From positions 1,550,001 through 1,614,000 of the forward strand of contig NZ_CP018760.1 of NCBI RefSeq assembly GCF_001913155.1: DNA of 64,000 bases, read 5' to 3'. The stretch is from Maribacter hydrothermalis (GTDB lineage Bacteria > Bacteroidota > Bacteroidia > Flavobacteriales > Flavobacteriaceae). The notes beneath the pieces are model-generated. The model was not told the origin of the DNA, did no database searches, and saw only the letters and a list, made by a program, of their open reading frames with translations. Shown here one piece after another: positions 43,339 to 50,894 of the stretch. The position numbers and the translations under genes were made by a program. Every line of letters starts with the position of its first letter. Positions within the stretch are counted from its first letter, which is position 1.

Positions 43339-44487
43339 ATGAACTTTATTCCTAAAAACAAAATTTCCAACATTTTCCTATTGATAGGCTCTTTTGCAGT
43401 TGTGAGCTTAATCTTATGGAATACGAACAGCTTTTTTAAAAAATTTAAAGAAGAAGAACGCTTAAAAATGGAAATTTGGGCAACCGCACAATCAGAATTT
43501 TTGCAATCTTCCGAGACTGTAGATCTAGGGAGTCTTCATTTGAAAGTATTTCAAAATAATACGTCTACCCCAATGATTCTTATTAATAAAGATAAATCTG
43601 TTCGGGTAAATAATTTTCCACTTAACAAGTCTAAAGATTCAATTTATATTCAACAACAATTAAGAAAATTTAAAGGTGAAAACATTCCCATATCTATTGA
43701 CCAAAAAGGAGAGCATTTAGCAACACTTTATTATGGTAATTCTGATGTACTGAACAAATTAAAATTTTACCCAATTGCTTTATTGTTGATCATATTTCTT
43801 TTTGCAGCAGTAATTTATTTTCTATTTAAAACAAACAAAGCCTCGGAGCAAAACAAACTATGGGCAGGTATGGCTAAGGAAACCGCACACCAAATAGGCA
43901 CGCCATTATCATCTCTTTTAGGTTGGAACGAATTATTAAAAACCGAATCTATAAACCCTAGCATTACCAAAGAAATAGAAAAAGATATTGACAGATTACA
44001 AACAATTACAGAACGATTTTCAAAAATTGGATCATTACCAAAACTTATAGAAAGCGATATTGTAAGCGAAACTAAAGATGCTTATGATTATTTAAAAAGA
44101 AGAAGTTCTAAACTTATTCATTTTTCTTTTAATTCTAAAGTAGATCAACTACCTGTTTTACTGAACAGTTCTTTATATAATTGGACCATAGAAAATTTAG
44201 TAAAAAACGGAATTGATGCTATGCGCGGCAAGGGTAGTATTGCCATAGAAATAGTCCCTGACGGCAAGTATGTAAATATTTTAATTGCAGATACTGGTCA
44301 CGGAATTTCTAAAAGCAACTATAATAGTATCTTTACACCTGGGTTCACTTCTAAAAAAAGAGGATGGGGCCTAGGCCTTTCATTAGTTAAGCGTATTGTA
44401 GAAGAATATCACGATGGCAAAATTAAAGTACTTTCATCTGGTAAGGAAGGCACAATTATGCAAATTTCTTTAAAAGTTGTTCATTAA
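43339..44487 (+). CDS. Sensor histidine kinase without an adjacent response regulator
   Basis: The protein has 382 residues from the ATG at 43339 (a TTG at 43321 sits where the promoter would be). Helices at about residues 9-28 and 142-163 frame a periplasmic sensor region of ~110 residues. The H-box is ETAHQIGTPLSSLLGW (about 183-198), an unusual QIGTPL form typical of Bacteroidota. N-box ENLVKNGIDAM, G1 ADTGHGIS and G2 GWGLGLSLVKRIV are intact. No response regulator is next to it; a zinc-ribbon protein gene follows with a 2-nt gap. The signal is unknown. Confidence 0.9.
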   Translation: MNFIPKNKISNIFLLIGSFAVVSLILWNTNSFFKKFKEEERLKMEIWATAQSEFLQSSETVDLGSLHLKVFQNNTSTPMILINKDKSVRVNNFPLNKSKDSIYIQQQLRKFKGENIPISIDQKGEHLATLYYGNSDVLNKLKFYPIALLLIIFLFAAVIYFLFKTNKASEQNKLWAGMAKETAHQIGTPLSSLLGWNELLKTESINPSITKEIEKDIDRLQTITERFSKIGSLPKLIESDIVSETKDAYDYLKRRSSKLIHFSFNSKVDQLPVLLNSSLYNWTIENLVKNGIDAMRGKGSIAIEIVPDGKYVNILIADTGHGISKSNYNSIFTPGFTSKKRGWGLGLSLVKRIVEEYHDGKIKVLSSGKEGTIMQISLKVVH

Positions 44488-44489
44488 TT

Positions 44490-44846
44490 ATGGCAAAGGA
44501 AAAACTAGTAGTTATCAAAGAAGCAGGGCTAAACAACAATTGTCCCGAATGTTTTAACCAAGATTTAAAGCTAACCTTTTTTCAAAAACACACGTACGGC
44601 AGCTTTTTTCATAAAATTACATCTGATTTAAGCAATAAACTTGTTTGCAATACATGCCACTGTACCATTTACCCAGTAAGTTGGACCGAGGATATTGAAC
44701 GCATGTTTAATTACTACAAAAAGACAGCCATACCAGAGAAAAAATCCTCTAAGCCTACTTTACTTTTCTACGCACTTATGTTAACCCTAGTTGCCATAGT
44801 TGCAGCAGTTATTTACCTATATATTACTAGTACTATTCAATTTTAG
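44490..44846 (+). CDS. Small membrane protein with zinc-ribbon-like N-terminus
   Basis: The 118-residue protein has two Cys pairs, CPEC (about 18-21) and CNTCHC (about 53-58), that could form a zinc ribbon. Between them lies a Phe/His-rich segment. The C-terminal ~25 residues form one transmembrane helix. The start is 2 nt after the histidine kinase stop, so the two are probably co-expressed. Function unknown. The 3' end overlaps the convergent HIT gene by 14 bp. Confidence 0.7.
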   Translation: MAKEKLVVIKEAGLNNNCPECFNQDLKLTFFQKHTYGSFFHKITSDLSNKLVCNTCHCTIYPVSWTEDIERMFNYYKKTAIPEKKSSKPTLLFYALMLTLVAIVAAVIYLYITSTIQF

Positions 44847-45225
44847 AACTAATAGCTTTGGCTAGATTACTTAATTCCTCATCCGTTAATTTAACCTTAT
44901 GTTGAAATGTAGCATCTTTCATTTCATTTAAAGGAATTAAATGCACATGAACATGAGGTACTTCTAAACCAATAACCGACATACCCACACGTTTACAATC
45001 AACAGTTTTCTCCAATGCTTTTCCTACTTTTCTTGAAAACGACATTAAATCTAAATATGCTTTTTCATCAAGATCCAATATTTTGTTTACTTCTTTTTTA
45101 GGAATACAAAGTGTATGCCCTTTGGCATTAGGATTAATATCTAAAAAAGCCAAATGTTTTTCATCTTCGGCAACCTTATAACAAGGTATTTCCCCATTAA
45201 TTATTTTAGTAAAAATTGTTGGCAT
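44833..45225 (-). CDS. HIT family nucleotide hydrolase/transferase
   Basis: The 130-residue protein has the histidine triad HVHVHLIPL (about 97-105), preceded by VIGLEVPHV. The N-terminus TIFTKIINGEIPCYKVAEDE is the usual start of HIT proteins. These hydrolyse AMP-lysine, ADP-sugars or dinucleotide substrates. It is downstream of greA on the same strand but separated by a terminator. Confidence 0.93.
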   Translation of the reverse strand: MPTIFTKIINGEIPCYKVAEDEKHLAFLDINPNAKGHTLCIPKKEVNKILDLDEKAYLDLMSFSRKVGKALEKTVDCKRVGMSVIGLEVPHVHVHLIPLNEMKDATFQHKVKLTDEELSNLAKAISSKIE

Positions 45226-45252
45226 ATGTTACGTTTTATTGTAGAAACAAAA

Positions 45253-45282
45253 AATCCTACCCTTTTAAGCAAGGGTAGGATT
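45253..45282 (-). terminator. Terminator of greA
   Basis: A 12-bp perfect stem (AATCCTACCCTT / AAGGGTAGGATT) with a 6-nt loop, followed on the minus strand by TTTTTTG. Confidence 0.85.
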
Positions 45283-45303
45283 AAATATAGTTATTTTAAA
45301 AAA

Positions 45304-45780
45304 TTAACCTCTTGTTATTTCAAGAATTTCAAATTTCAATGCACCATTTGGTACTATAATTTCTGCGGTATCTCCTACTTTCTTTCCTAGTAGACCTTTT
45401 CCTATTGGAGAATTAACAGAAATTTTCCCTGTTTTTAAATCAGCTTCACTTTCTGCAACTAATTTATAAGTCATCTCCATTCCATTACTCTGGTTTTTCA
45501 ATTTCACGATTGATAGGACCAAAACTTTAGAAGTGTCTAATTGAGATTCATCAATTAACCTCGCATTTGCCACAATATTCTCCATTTTAGCAATTTTCAT
45601 CTCTAGAAGACCTTGCGCTTCCTTGGCAGCATCATATTCGGCATTCTCAGATAAATCGCCCTTATCTCTTGCTTCGGCTATTGCTTGTGAAGCCTTTGGC
45701 CGCTCTACATCTCTATAATGATTAAGTTCTGCTTTTAGTTTTTTTAAACCCTCAGCAGTATAGTATGATACGTTACTCAT
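45304..45780 (-). CDS. greA: Transcription elongation factor GreA
   Basis: The 158-residue factor has an N-terminal coiled-coil (residues 8-75) with AEARDKGDLSENAEYDAAKE, the tip acidic residues that stimulate RNA polymerase cleavage, and a C-terminal FKBP-like domain ending GALKFEILEITRG (about 145-157). It rescues backtracked RNA polymerase. The mRNA leader has a long hairpin at 45805-45851 starting near the predicted transcription start, which could regulate greA. Confidence 0.95.
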   Translation of the reverse strand: MSNVSYYTAEGLKKLKAELNHYRDVERPKASQAIAEARDKGDLSENAEYDAAKEAQGLLEMKIAKMENIVANARLIDESQLDTSKVLVLSIVKLKNQSNGMEMTYKLVAESEADLKTGKISVNSPIGKGLLGKKVGDTAEIIVPNGALKFEILEITRG

Positions 45781-45804
45781 AACATCCTCGTTTTATAAAT
45801 AGAC

Positions 45805-45851
45805 AAATCCTCTGCAATTGCCTTTTAAGACGGCTTTTTAAGAGAGGATTT
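45805..45851 (-). promoter_or_regulatory. Structured greA leader (hairpin)
   Basis: AAATCCTCT and AGAGGATTT form a 9-bp perfect outer stem; the interior contains GCC...GGC. The hairpin begins about where transcription from the 45856-45863 box would start. Confidence 0.5.
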
Positions 45852-45855
45852 AACA

Positions 45856-45863
45856 CAAATATA
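45856..45863 (-). promoter_or_regulatory. -7 promoter element of greA (TATATTTG on the minus strand)
   Basis: Exact TAnnTTTG match. The start codon at 45780 is about 76 nt downstream, leaving a leader long enough for the hairpin. Confidence 0.5.
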
Positions 45864-45912
45864 CATAAATTTTACGCAAATTTGCCTTAGTTTTTCAAAA
45901 CAAAATTTCAAC

Positions 45913-46350
45913 ATGAACCGTATAATAAGCATCTTACTTTTATTGCTAATTACCGCTTGCAGTAATGACGGCACCAATAGAAATCCTTATTTACAAGAGA
46001 TTAACTTTCGTTTTGAAGCAAACTTGAATTTGCCGTCTTACAGCCCTTTAACAAATATAGGAAGTGCAGTTTATATATCAAGTGCAACAGCCGGCACCAA
46101 AGGTGTTTTTGTTATTAATGCAGGCTTTGACCAGTTTAGGGCTTTCGAGGCAAGTTGTCCAAACCATGCTCCTAATGATTGTTCAACCATGACTTTTAGT
46201 GGGCAAGTTGCTACCTGTTCTTGCGAAGGTTATAAATACAGTCTTTTTACCGGACAGCTTTTAGATAAACCTGATGATGGCAATCGTTATTACGACATGT
46301 TAGAATACAGAGCTAGCTATGGTGGAAACATTGTTGTAATATCTAATTAA
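45913..46350 (+). CDS. Rieske-like lipoprotein with altered cluster ligands
   Basis: The 145-residue protein has a lipoprotein signal ending LITAC (Cys 16) followed by Ser-Asn-Asp. The C-terminal half follows the Rieske layout: SCPNHAPNDC, a short insert, then ATCSCEGYKYSLFTG, then NRYYDML. In canonical Rieske proteins the ligands are CxH and CxxH. Here the first is CxxH-like (CPNH) and the second His is Glu (CSCEG), so a normal 2Fe-2S centre is not expected. Probably a degenerate or structurally altered member. It converges on the TIM-barrel gene with a 3-nt gap. Confidence 0.7.
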   Translation: MNRIISILLLLLITACSNDGTNRNPYLQEINFRFEANLNLPSYSPLTNIGSAVYISSATAGTKGVFVINAGFDQFRAFEASCPNHAPNDCSTMTFSGQVATCSCEGYKYSLFTGQLLDKPDDGNRYYDMLEYRASYGGNIVVISN

Positions 46351-46353
46351 GCG

Positions 46354-47019
46354 TTATTCTTCTGAACGATATTTATCCATAATTTCTTTGAATAGTTCCC
46401 CTGTAGTGGGTGGTGTATATGAAATGGCGTTTGCACCTGCATCTATAGCCTTTATTATAGTTTCGTCTGTTTTACCGCCTGTTGCTATAATGGCTACTTC
46501 TGAACTTAAATCTCTAATTTTCTTGATAATATCTACTGTTTTATTAGCACCAGAAACATTAAAAATATCAACTCCGGCATCTAATCTTCCCTTTATATCA
46601 TCTTTTTCCGAAACAACTGTTATGGTAACAGGAATATCAATTTTATTTTTTAACATACTTATAAGGTTGTTTGGGGTCGGCTTATTTAAAACCACTCCCA
46701 AAGCACCTTGAAACTCGGCATGTATGGCCAATTCTAAGGATCTTACTCCTGTTGTTATTCCGCCACCTACTCCGCAAAATATAGGTTTGTCCGCAGCTAA
46801 AATCAAAGCATTTGAAATTACCGGTTGAGGCGTAAATGGATAGACCGCAATAATAGCATTGGCATTCGTATTTCTGATAATTGCCACATCTGTACTAAAC
46901 AGAAACGACTTTATTGACTGCCCAAATACACGAATACCAGAGTATTGCGCTATTGCCTCTGGTACGGTAACTATATTGTTCCTTAACTTACTGCCAAATA
47001 CTGGAATATTACGCTTCAT
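46354..47019 (-). CDS. TIM-barrel phosphate-binding protein of unknown function
   Basis: The 221-residue protein looks like a (beta/alpha)8 phosphate-binding barrel: AIIAVYPFTPQP, IFCGVGGGITTG (about 87-98), GALGVVLNKPT, VDIFNVSGANKT, VAIIATGGKTDETI (about 173-186) and the C-terminal GANAISYTPPT. Glycines at barrel ends suit phosphate binding. Similar proteins in Firmicutes are often labelled hydrolase without evidence. The enzyme activity is unknown; it is not convincingly an aldolase or a geranylgeranylglyceryl-phosphate synthase. Downstream of the thiamine receptor gene, but a strong terminator separates them. Confidence 0.7.
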   Translation of the reverse strand: MKRNIPVFGSKLRNNIVTVPEAIAQYSGIRVFGQSIKSFLFSTDVAIIRNTNANAIIAVYPFTPQPVISNALILAADKPIFCGVGGGITTGVRSLELAIHAEFQGALGVVLNKPTPNNLISMLKNKIDIPVTITVVSEKDDIKGRLDAGVDIFNVSGANKTVDIIKKIRDLSSEVAIIATGGKTDETIIKAIDAGANAISYTPPTTGELFKEIMDKYRSEE

Positions 47020-47047
47020 AACCCTAATTATTAGGATTCTAAAATAG

Positions 47048-47084
47048 AATATTCTTCTACACGTGGCATGTGTAGAAGAATATT
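47048..47084 (-). terminator. Strong terminator of the TonB-dependent receptor gene
   Basis: A 15-bp perfect stem with a 7-nt loop (stem arms 47048-47062 and 47070-47084), followed by a T-rich stretch on the minus strand. Confidence 0.85.
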
Positions 47085-47123
47085 TAATTCAATTTTATAC
47101 TATCTTTTTAAATATTTGTATTC

Positions 47124-49286
47124 TTAAAAAGTTATCGTCGCTCCCAATAAAAAGTTAGTACCTGCCTGCGGATAATACCCTTGTACTTCAAACGTATTAC
47201 CTGGTGTAGACCAACTATCTAAATAGGTATAGCCGTTAGATACATATTTCTCGTTAAGGATGTTATTCACCAACCCAGAGAATACGACGGACTTCACCAC
47301 ATTGTTTATTTCCATTTCATAGGTAATGTTGAAATCGTTCGTGAAATAAGAATCTAACTTAGATGCTTCTGTATCTGTATTACTTAAATATTGCTCTCCA
47401 ACGAACTTTGAATACAACGAAAGACTCAATGCATTACATGGCATATAACTAAGAATATTACCCGCTACCAGACCCGGTGAAAATGCAATATTAGTATCTC
47501 CCAAACCTTGTAATTCATCATCTCTATCAATAAAAAAGTCTTTATTCCTATTATCACTGATAGCAAGATTAGGTCGTATATTAAATTTATCGCCCACTTT
47601 AATATTAGCATCAACTTCTAAACCAAATCTGTAACTATCACCAACATTCTCTCTCAATGGCGCACCAACATCATTTAACTCACCTGTTACCACTAACTGA
47701 TCTTTATATTTCATGTAATAAAGATTTGTATTTACCTGTACATCTGCAGATACGTATCTCCATCCTAATTCAAAATCATTTAATTTCTCTGGCTTTGGAT
47801 TACCACTTTCATAATCATTTCTATTTGGCTCTCTACTTGCAGCTGCATAAGAAAAGTAGAAATTGTTATTCGCATTAAAATCGAAAGTAAGTCCAGCTTT
47901 TGGGTTAAAAAAATTAAATGTATCGTCGACCAAACCAGTTTCCTCACCGTTTGCTTTATAACCAACCGTTCTATATTGCAAATCTCCATATAATGACAAT
48001 TGGTCCGTTAATTGATAATTTGCTTTTGTATACACATTAAAATCAGTTTTAGAGGAGCTATCGTCATAATAACGATCTTGAAAACTACTGTTACTGGCAT
48101 ATCTTGCCCAAATTACCTCACCAAAATGATCGCCTTCGTACGTATTGAATCCTCCGCCAATTATTAAATCTAGTTTATCTTTCTTATAATTTGCAGAAAA
48201 TACGGTTCCATAGAAATCGTTATCCAACCATCGCCTTCTTATGACATCGGTAGTATTAACTTCTTCACCATCAACGGTTATTGGCTGAAAATTATAAGTA
48301 GAAAAATCATCTGCCTCTTTATATTGCTCAAAGAAGCCCCTACCTCTTGTGTAGTGCAATGCAATGTTGGTACTCCAGAAATCCGAAATCTTCTCATTCC
48401 ATAACAGTTGAGCATGATCCTGCTTATAATCATCTACTTCATTATTATAAAATTGAGTATTACCCTCTAAATCCGTATATATACCTGATGGATTAAAAGT
48501 TCTATCCTCTTTTAAGGTCTGCGCATCTATACCATTCCATGCTTGATAAGTTACTTCATGACCACCAAAAATAATAGCTTTGACCAACGAATTATCATCT
48601 TTATAGGCTCCTTGTAAAAAGTAAGAATCCAAGTCGGACCGAGCTCTATCGATATATCCGTCAGATTTAATCTTAGACAATCTACCTGATATTTCAATAT
48701 GGTCATTTAACATTCCGGCACTAAACTTTAAGTTATTTCTTAAGGTATTATAGCTCCCTATAGATGTAGAAATTTGACCAAATGCATCTTGAGAAAAGCC
48801 ATCGGTCAACACATTTAAACTTGCCCCAAATGCACCTGCGCCATTGGTTGACGTACCAACACCTCGTTGTAATTGCAAGCTTTCTGTAGAGGAAGCAAAA
48901 TCGGGCATGTTCACCCAAAATGTTCCTTGCGATTCGGAATCGTTGTAAGGAATACCATTTATGGTCACATTGATTCTTGTGGCATCACTACCCCTTACTC
49001 TAATACCAGTGTAACCTACTCCTGCTCCGGCATCGGTGGTGGTTACTACAGAGGGTAAAAAATTCATTAATACGGGAATATCTTGCCCTAAATTCCTAGG
49101 TTTAATATCCTCTTTAGTTAGATTTGAAAATGTAACCGGAGATTCTTTGGTTACCCTAATTGCCGAGACGAATACTTCGTCGAGGATTACTTTTTGACCC
49201 TCTAAAGAATCGGTTCCCTGTTCTTGGGCATAGATACCCATACTCAGCGCAAAAAACGCCGCAATTGTGAAAATAGATAGTTTCAT
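47124..49286 (-). CDS. TonB-dependent receptor under TPP riboswitch control (probable thiamine receptor)
   Basis: The 720-residue outer-membrane receptor has a signal peptide (about 1-20, ending YAQ) and a TonB-box-like segment ILDEVFVSAIRV (about 34-45). A plug domain follows (about 55-165), with GVGYTGIRVRGSDATRINV and GVGTSTNGAGAFGASLNV. The beta-barrel runs to the last residues LLGATITF. A TPP riboswitch (49430-49516) lies in its leader, with a terminator hairpin between riboswitch and gene. By the established link between TPP riboswitches and thiamine receptors in Bacteroidota, the substrate is probably thiamine or a thiamine phosphate. No SusD-like gene is adjacent. Confidence 0.9.
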   Translation of the reverse strand: MKLSIFTIAAFFALSMGIYAQEQGTDSLEGQKVILDEVFVSAIRVTKESPVTFSNLTKEDIKPRNLGQDIPVLMNFLPSVVTTTDAGAGVGYTGIRVRGSDATRINVTINGIPYNDSESQGTFWVNMPDFASSTESLQLQRGVGTSTNGAGAFGASLNVLTDGFSQDAFGQISTSIGSYNTLRNNLKFSAGMLNDHIEISGRLSKIKSDGYIDRARSDLDSYFLQGAYKDDNSLVKAIIFGGHEVTYQAWNGIDAQTLKEDRTFNPSGIYTDLEGNTQFYNNEVDDYKQDHAQLLWNEKISDFWSTNIALHYTRGRGFFEQYKEADDFSTYNFQPITVDGEEVNTTDVIRRRWLDNDFYGTVFSANYKKDKLDLIIGGGFNTYEGDHFGEVIWARYASNSSFQDRYYDDSSSKTDFNVYTKANYQLTDQLSLYGDLQYRTVGYKANGEETGLVDDTFNFFNPKAGLTFDFNANNNFYFSYAAASREPNRNDYESGNPKPEKLNDFELGWRYVSADVQVNTNLYYMKYKDQLVVTGELNDVGAPLRENVGDSYRFGLEVDANIKVGDKFNIRPNLAISDNRNKDFFIDRDDELQGLGDTNIAFSPGLVAGNILSYMPCNALSLSLYSKFVGEQYLSNTDTEASKLDSYFTNDFNITYEMEINNVVKSVVFSGLVNNILNEKYVSNGYTYLDSWSTPGNTFEVQGYYPQAGTNFLLGATITF

Positions 49287-49400
49287 TCGTAAAATTATTA
49301 CGAATAAAAGGGGCTATTATTCTAAGTTAAAATTGATTTTTGAGCAACTACGCTCCTTTTCCAAAATGAAGTCAGCCATTACGCCAGCTGGCCCCTCGCT

Positions 49401-49423
49401 AAAAATGTCCACCGGACATTTTT
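49401..49423 (-). terminator. Riboswitch expression platform (terminator hairpin)
   Basis: A 10-bp perfect stem (AAAAATGTCC / GGACATTTTT, 3-nt loop) follows the aptamer on the minus strand and ends in T-residues; a T-rich stem end plus the location fits ligand-controlled termination before the receptor gene. Confidence 0.7.
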
Positions 49424-49429
49424 TTAACG

Positions 49430-49516
49430 CTCGGTCCCTTGGCAGCATTACCCGCCCAGGTTCTTTGGGTATAATCTCAGCTTTGTTCCAATAATGGAAC
49501 TCGGCACCCCTTTGAG
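49430..49516 (-). ncRNA. TPP riboswitch (thi-box aptamer)
   Basis: On the minus strand the thi-box core is GGGGTGCC, a GTTCC/GGAAC stem-loop, then GCTGAGATTATACCC (CTGAGA at 49475-49480), GAACCTGGGCGGGTAATGC and GCCAAGGGA, followed by CCGAG closing P1. All conserved TPP-riboswitch blocks are present in order. It senses thiamine pyrophosphate in the leader of the receptor mRNA. An apparent 85-residue open frame across it is not a gene. Confidence 0.93.
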
Positions 49517-49522
49517 ATGCAG

Positions 49523-49530
49523 CAAAAGTA
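49523..49530 (-). promoter_or_regulatory. -7 promoter element of the riboswitch-receptor transcript (TACTTTTG on the minus strand)
   Basis: Exact TAnnTTTG match immediately upstream of the aptamer, so the transcript would begin with the riboswitch. Confidence 0.5.
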
Positions 49531-49732
49531 CTGCAGTTATTTAAACTGTCATAAAGAAATTTAAAAAATAACAACTTGTTTAATTAACTTTATATCACAA
49601 AACATCTTATCCTCTTTAGTATCACAACTTTACCATAATTGAAATAAATTTATACTAAAACACAATTGGCTTGTGGCTTTTTTTACCATTTAAATTTAGT
49701 GGTACTTATAAAATTGATTGAATTAAAAATAA

Positions 49733-49759
49733 CAAAGGGTAACTTTGTGCTACCCTTTG
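49733..49759. terminator. Hairpin between the riboswitch and the small secreted-protein gene
   Basis: A 9-bp perfect stem (CAAAGGGTA / TACCCTTTG) with a 9-nt loop; no clear T-run on either side, so its role is uncertain. Confidence 0.35.
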
Positions 49760-49925
49760 CCGACCAAACCAACTTGAACAAACTAATTTACTTATTTAAA
49801 ATTTACTTTTAATTATTCTAAATTTACACCCCTTTAACGTACACCGCTCCAAGTGGATAATAGAAGGACCCTTTTTTATCTAAAAAATTGAAATAGAACT
49901 ATCTCTAATTCATCATTAAAAAAAA

Positions 49926-49945
49926 GGAGCTGCAAATGCAGCTCC
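49926..49945 (-). terminator. Minus-strand terminator without a recognised gene upstream
   Basis: 8-bp perfect stem (GGAGCTGC / GCAGCTCC) with a 4-nt loop, followed on the minus strand by TTTTTTT. The gene at 50319 has its own terminator at 50270-50298, so this hairpin implies another transcript. Confidence 0.7.
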
Positions 49946-50269
49946 CCCCTCAAACCACCTATCAAACTTTTGCTTTAAAATCTTTAACTAACACCTCAAT
50001 TAATCAACAACAACTAAAATTGGCTATGCTAATCTGGGGAATATTCTAAATACAATTACTTTTTGGTGGCACCTTCATAGTTAACGGTTAGTGTTTACGC
50101 GAAAGTGATTTTATTACTACTTTATCTGCTATACATATATTAGAAATCACAGCTATTGTTATTAGGAAATATGTTGATGTAATAGCTAAAAAAAATATTG
50201 TGACCATTGTTACATAACTTGTTTCAATAAGTAAGACACAAGATTTTCTGGTTGGTCACATTTTGAATA
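49946..50269. other. Non-coding stretch with no recognised gene
   Basis: About 320 nt between the terminators at 49926 and 50270. I see no open frame with a plausible signal, no tRNA and no tmRNA. A small RNA ending at the 49926-49945 terminator is possible but unproven. Confidence 0.3.
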
Positions 50270-50298
50270 AAAAAAAACTGCAAAAAGCAGTTTTTTTT
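50270..50298 (-). terminator. Terminator of the small secreted-protein gene
   Basis: ACTGC / GCAGT core extended by A-run and T-run, 12-nt arms, loop of five A on the plus strand. Confidence 0.75.
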
Positions 50299-50318
50299 AT
50301 TTCTATTCGTGAAACAGA

Positions 50319-50624
50319 CTATTTTCTAGTAATCCAATTACCATACTGGTCTATGTAAACTGTTCTTCTTGTTCCACTTTTTAAAACCATTATTAATTTG
50401 AATTCGCCTTTATCATTTTTAAAAACACCCCCAAGTTTAGATGTCGGGTATTGCTTTAAAATTTCTTCTATAACCGGCGGAGTTAATTCACTCGATTTTA
50501 TCTTTACGTATTCGTCAGCTGTTTCAATAATAACTTTTGTTTTAACTATATCTGAACTAGTTTTTGCTGTTGCGTTAAACATCATTCCAAAAGTTAAGAA
50601 TACCAATATTGCGTAATTTTTCAT
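50319..50624 (-). CDS. Small secreted protein of unknown function
   Basis: The 101-residue protein has a signal peptide (about 1-20, ending TAKT). The mature part has a helix (TPPVIEEILKQYPTSKL) and two strand pairs: GGVFKNDKGEFKLIMVLKSG and TVYIDQYGNWITRK. The pattern resembles PepSY-like or BPTI_C-type small beta domains. Isolated between DUF4301 and a non-coding region. No function assigned. Confidence 0.7.
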   Translation of the reverse strand: MKNYAILVFLTFGMMFNATAKTSSDIVKTKVIIETADEYVKIKSSELTPPVIEEILKQYPTSKLGGVFKNDKGEFKLIMVLKSGTRRTVYIDQYGNWITRK

Positions 50625-50847
50625 GCCTAAGAATTTAATCGTTAATAACTCTCTAATCTGAAATATTTACGAAGTAATCTTACATATGGACTACACAGTA
50701 GACAAATTTTAGAATTTAATTTTCATAAAATGTTAGTACATAAAATTAATTGGTTATGATTTATTCTCTATAATTACATTATAAAACACTTTAAAACAAT
50801 TAATTACGCAGTATACACATATATTAAAAATGGTAAAGTTAAAAACA

Positions 50848-50878
50848 AAAAAAGTGCATAAAAACTACGCACTTTTTT
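50848..50878 (-). terminator. Terminator of the DUF4301 gene
   Basis: AAAAAAGTGC / GCACTTTTTT arms with an 11-nt loop; T-run on the minus strand. Confidence 0.75.
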
Positions 50879-50894
50879 ACATTATATTTATTTT

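Noticed and set aside
46354..47019. Geranylgeranylglyceryl-phosphate synthase
   Set aside because: It is a TIM barrel with phosphate-binding glycines, but I do not see the signature of that family; left as unknown.
47657..47989. Frames of 73 and 69 residues inside the TonB-dependent receptor gene
   Set aside because: Shadows of the receptor barrel; no independent support.
49317..49574. 85-residue open frame on the minus strand upstream of the TonB-dependent receptor
   Set aside because: It runs across the TPP riboswitch and its terminator; the conserved RNA blocks explain the sequence and the peptide has no recognisable features.
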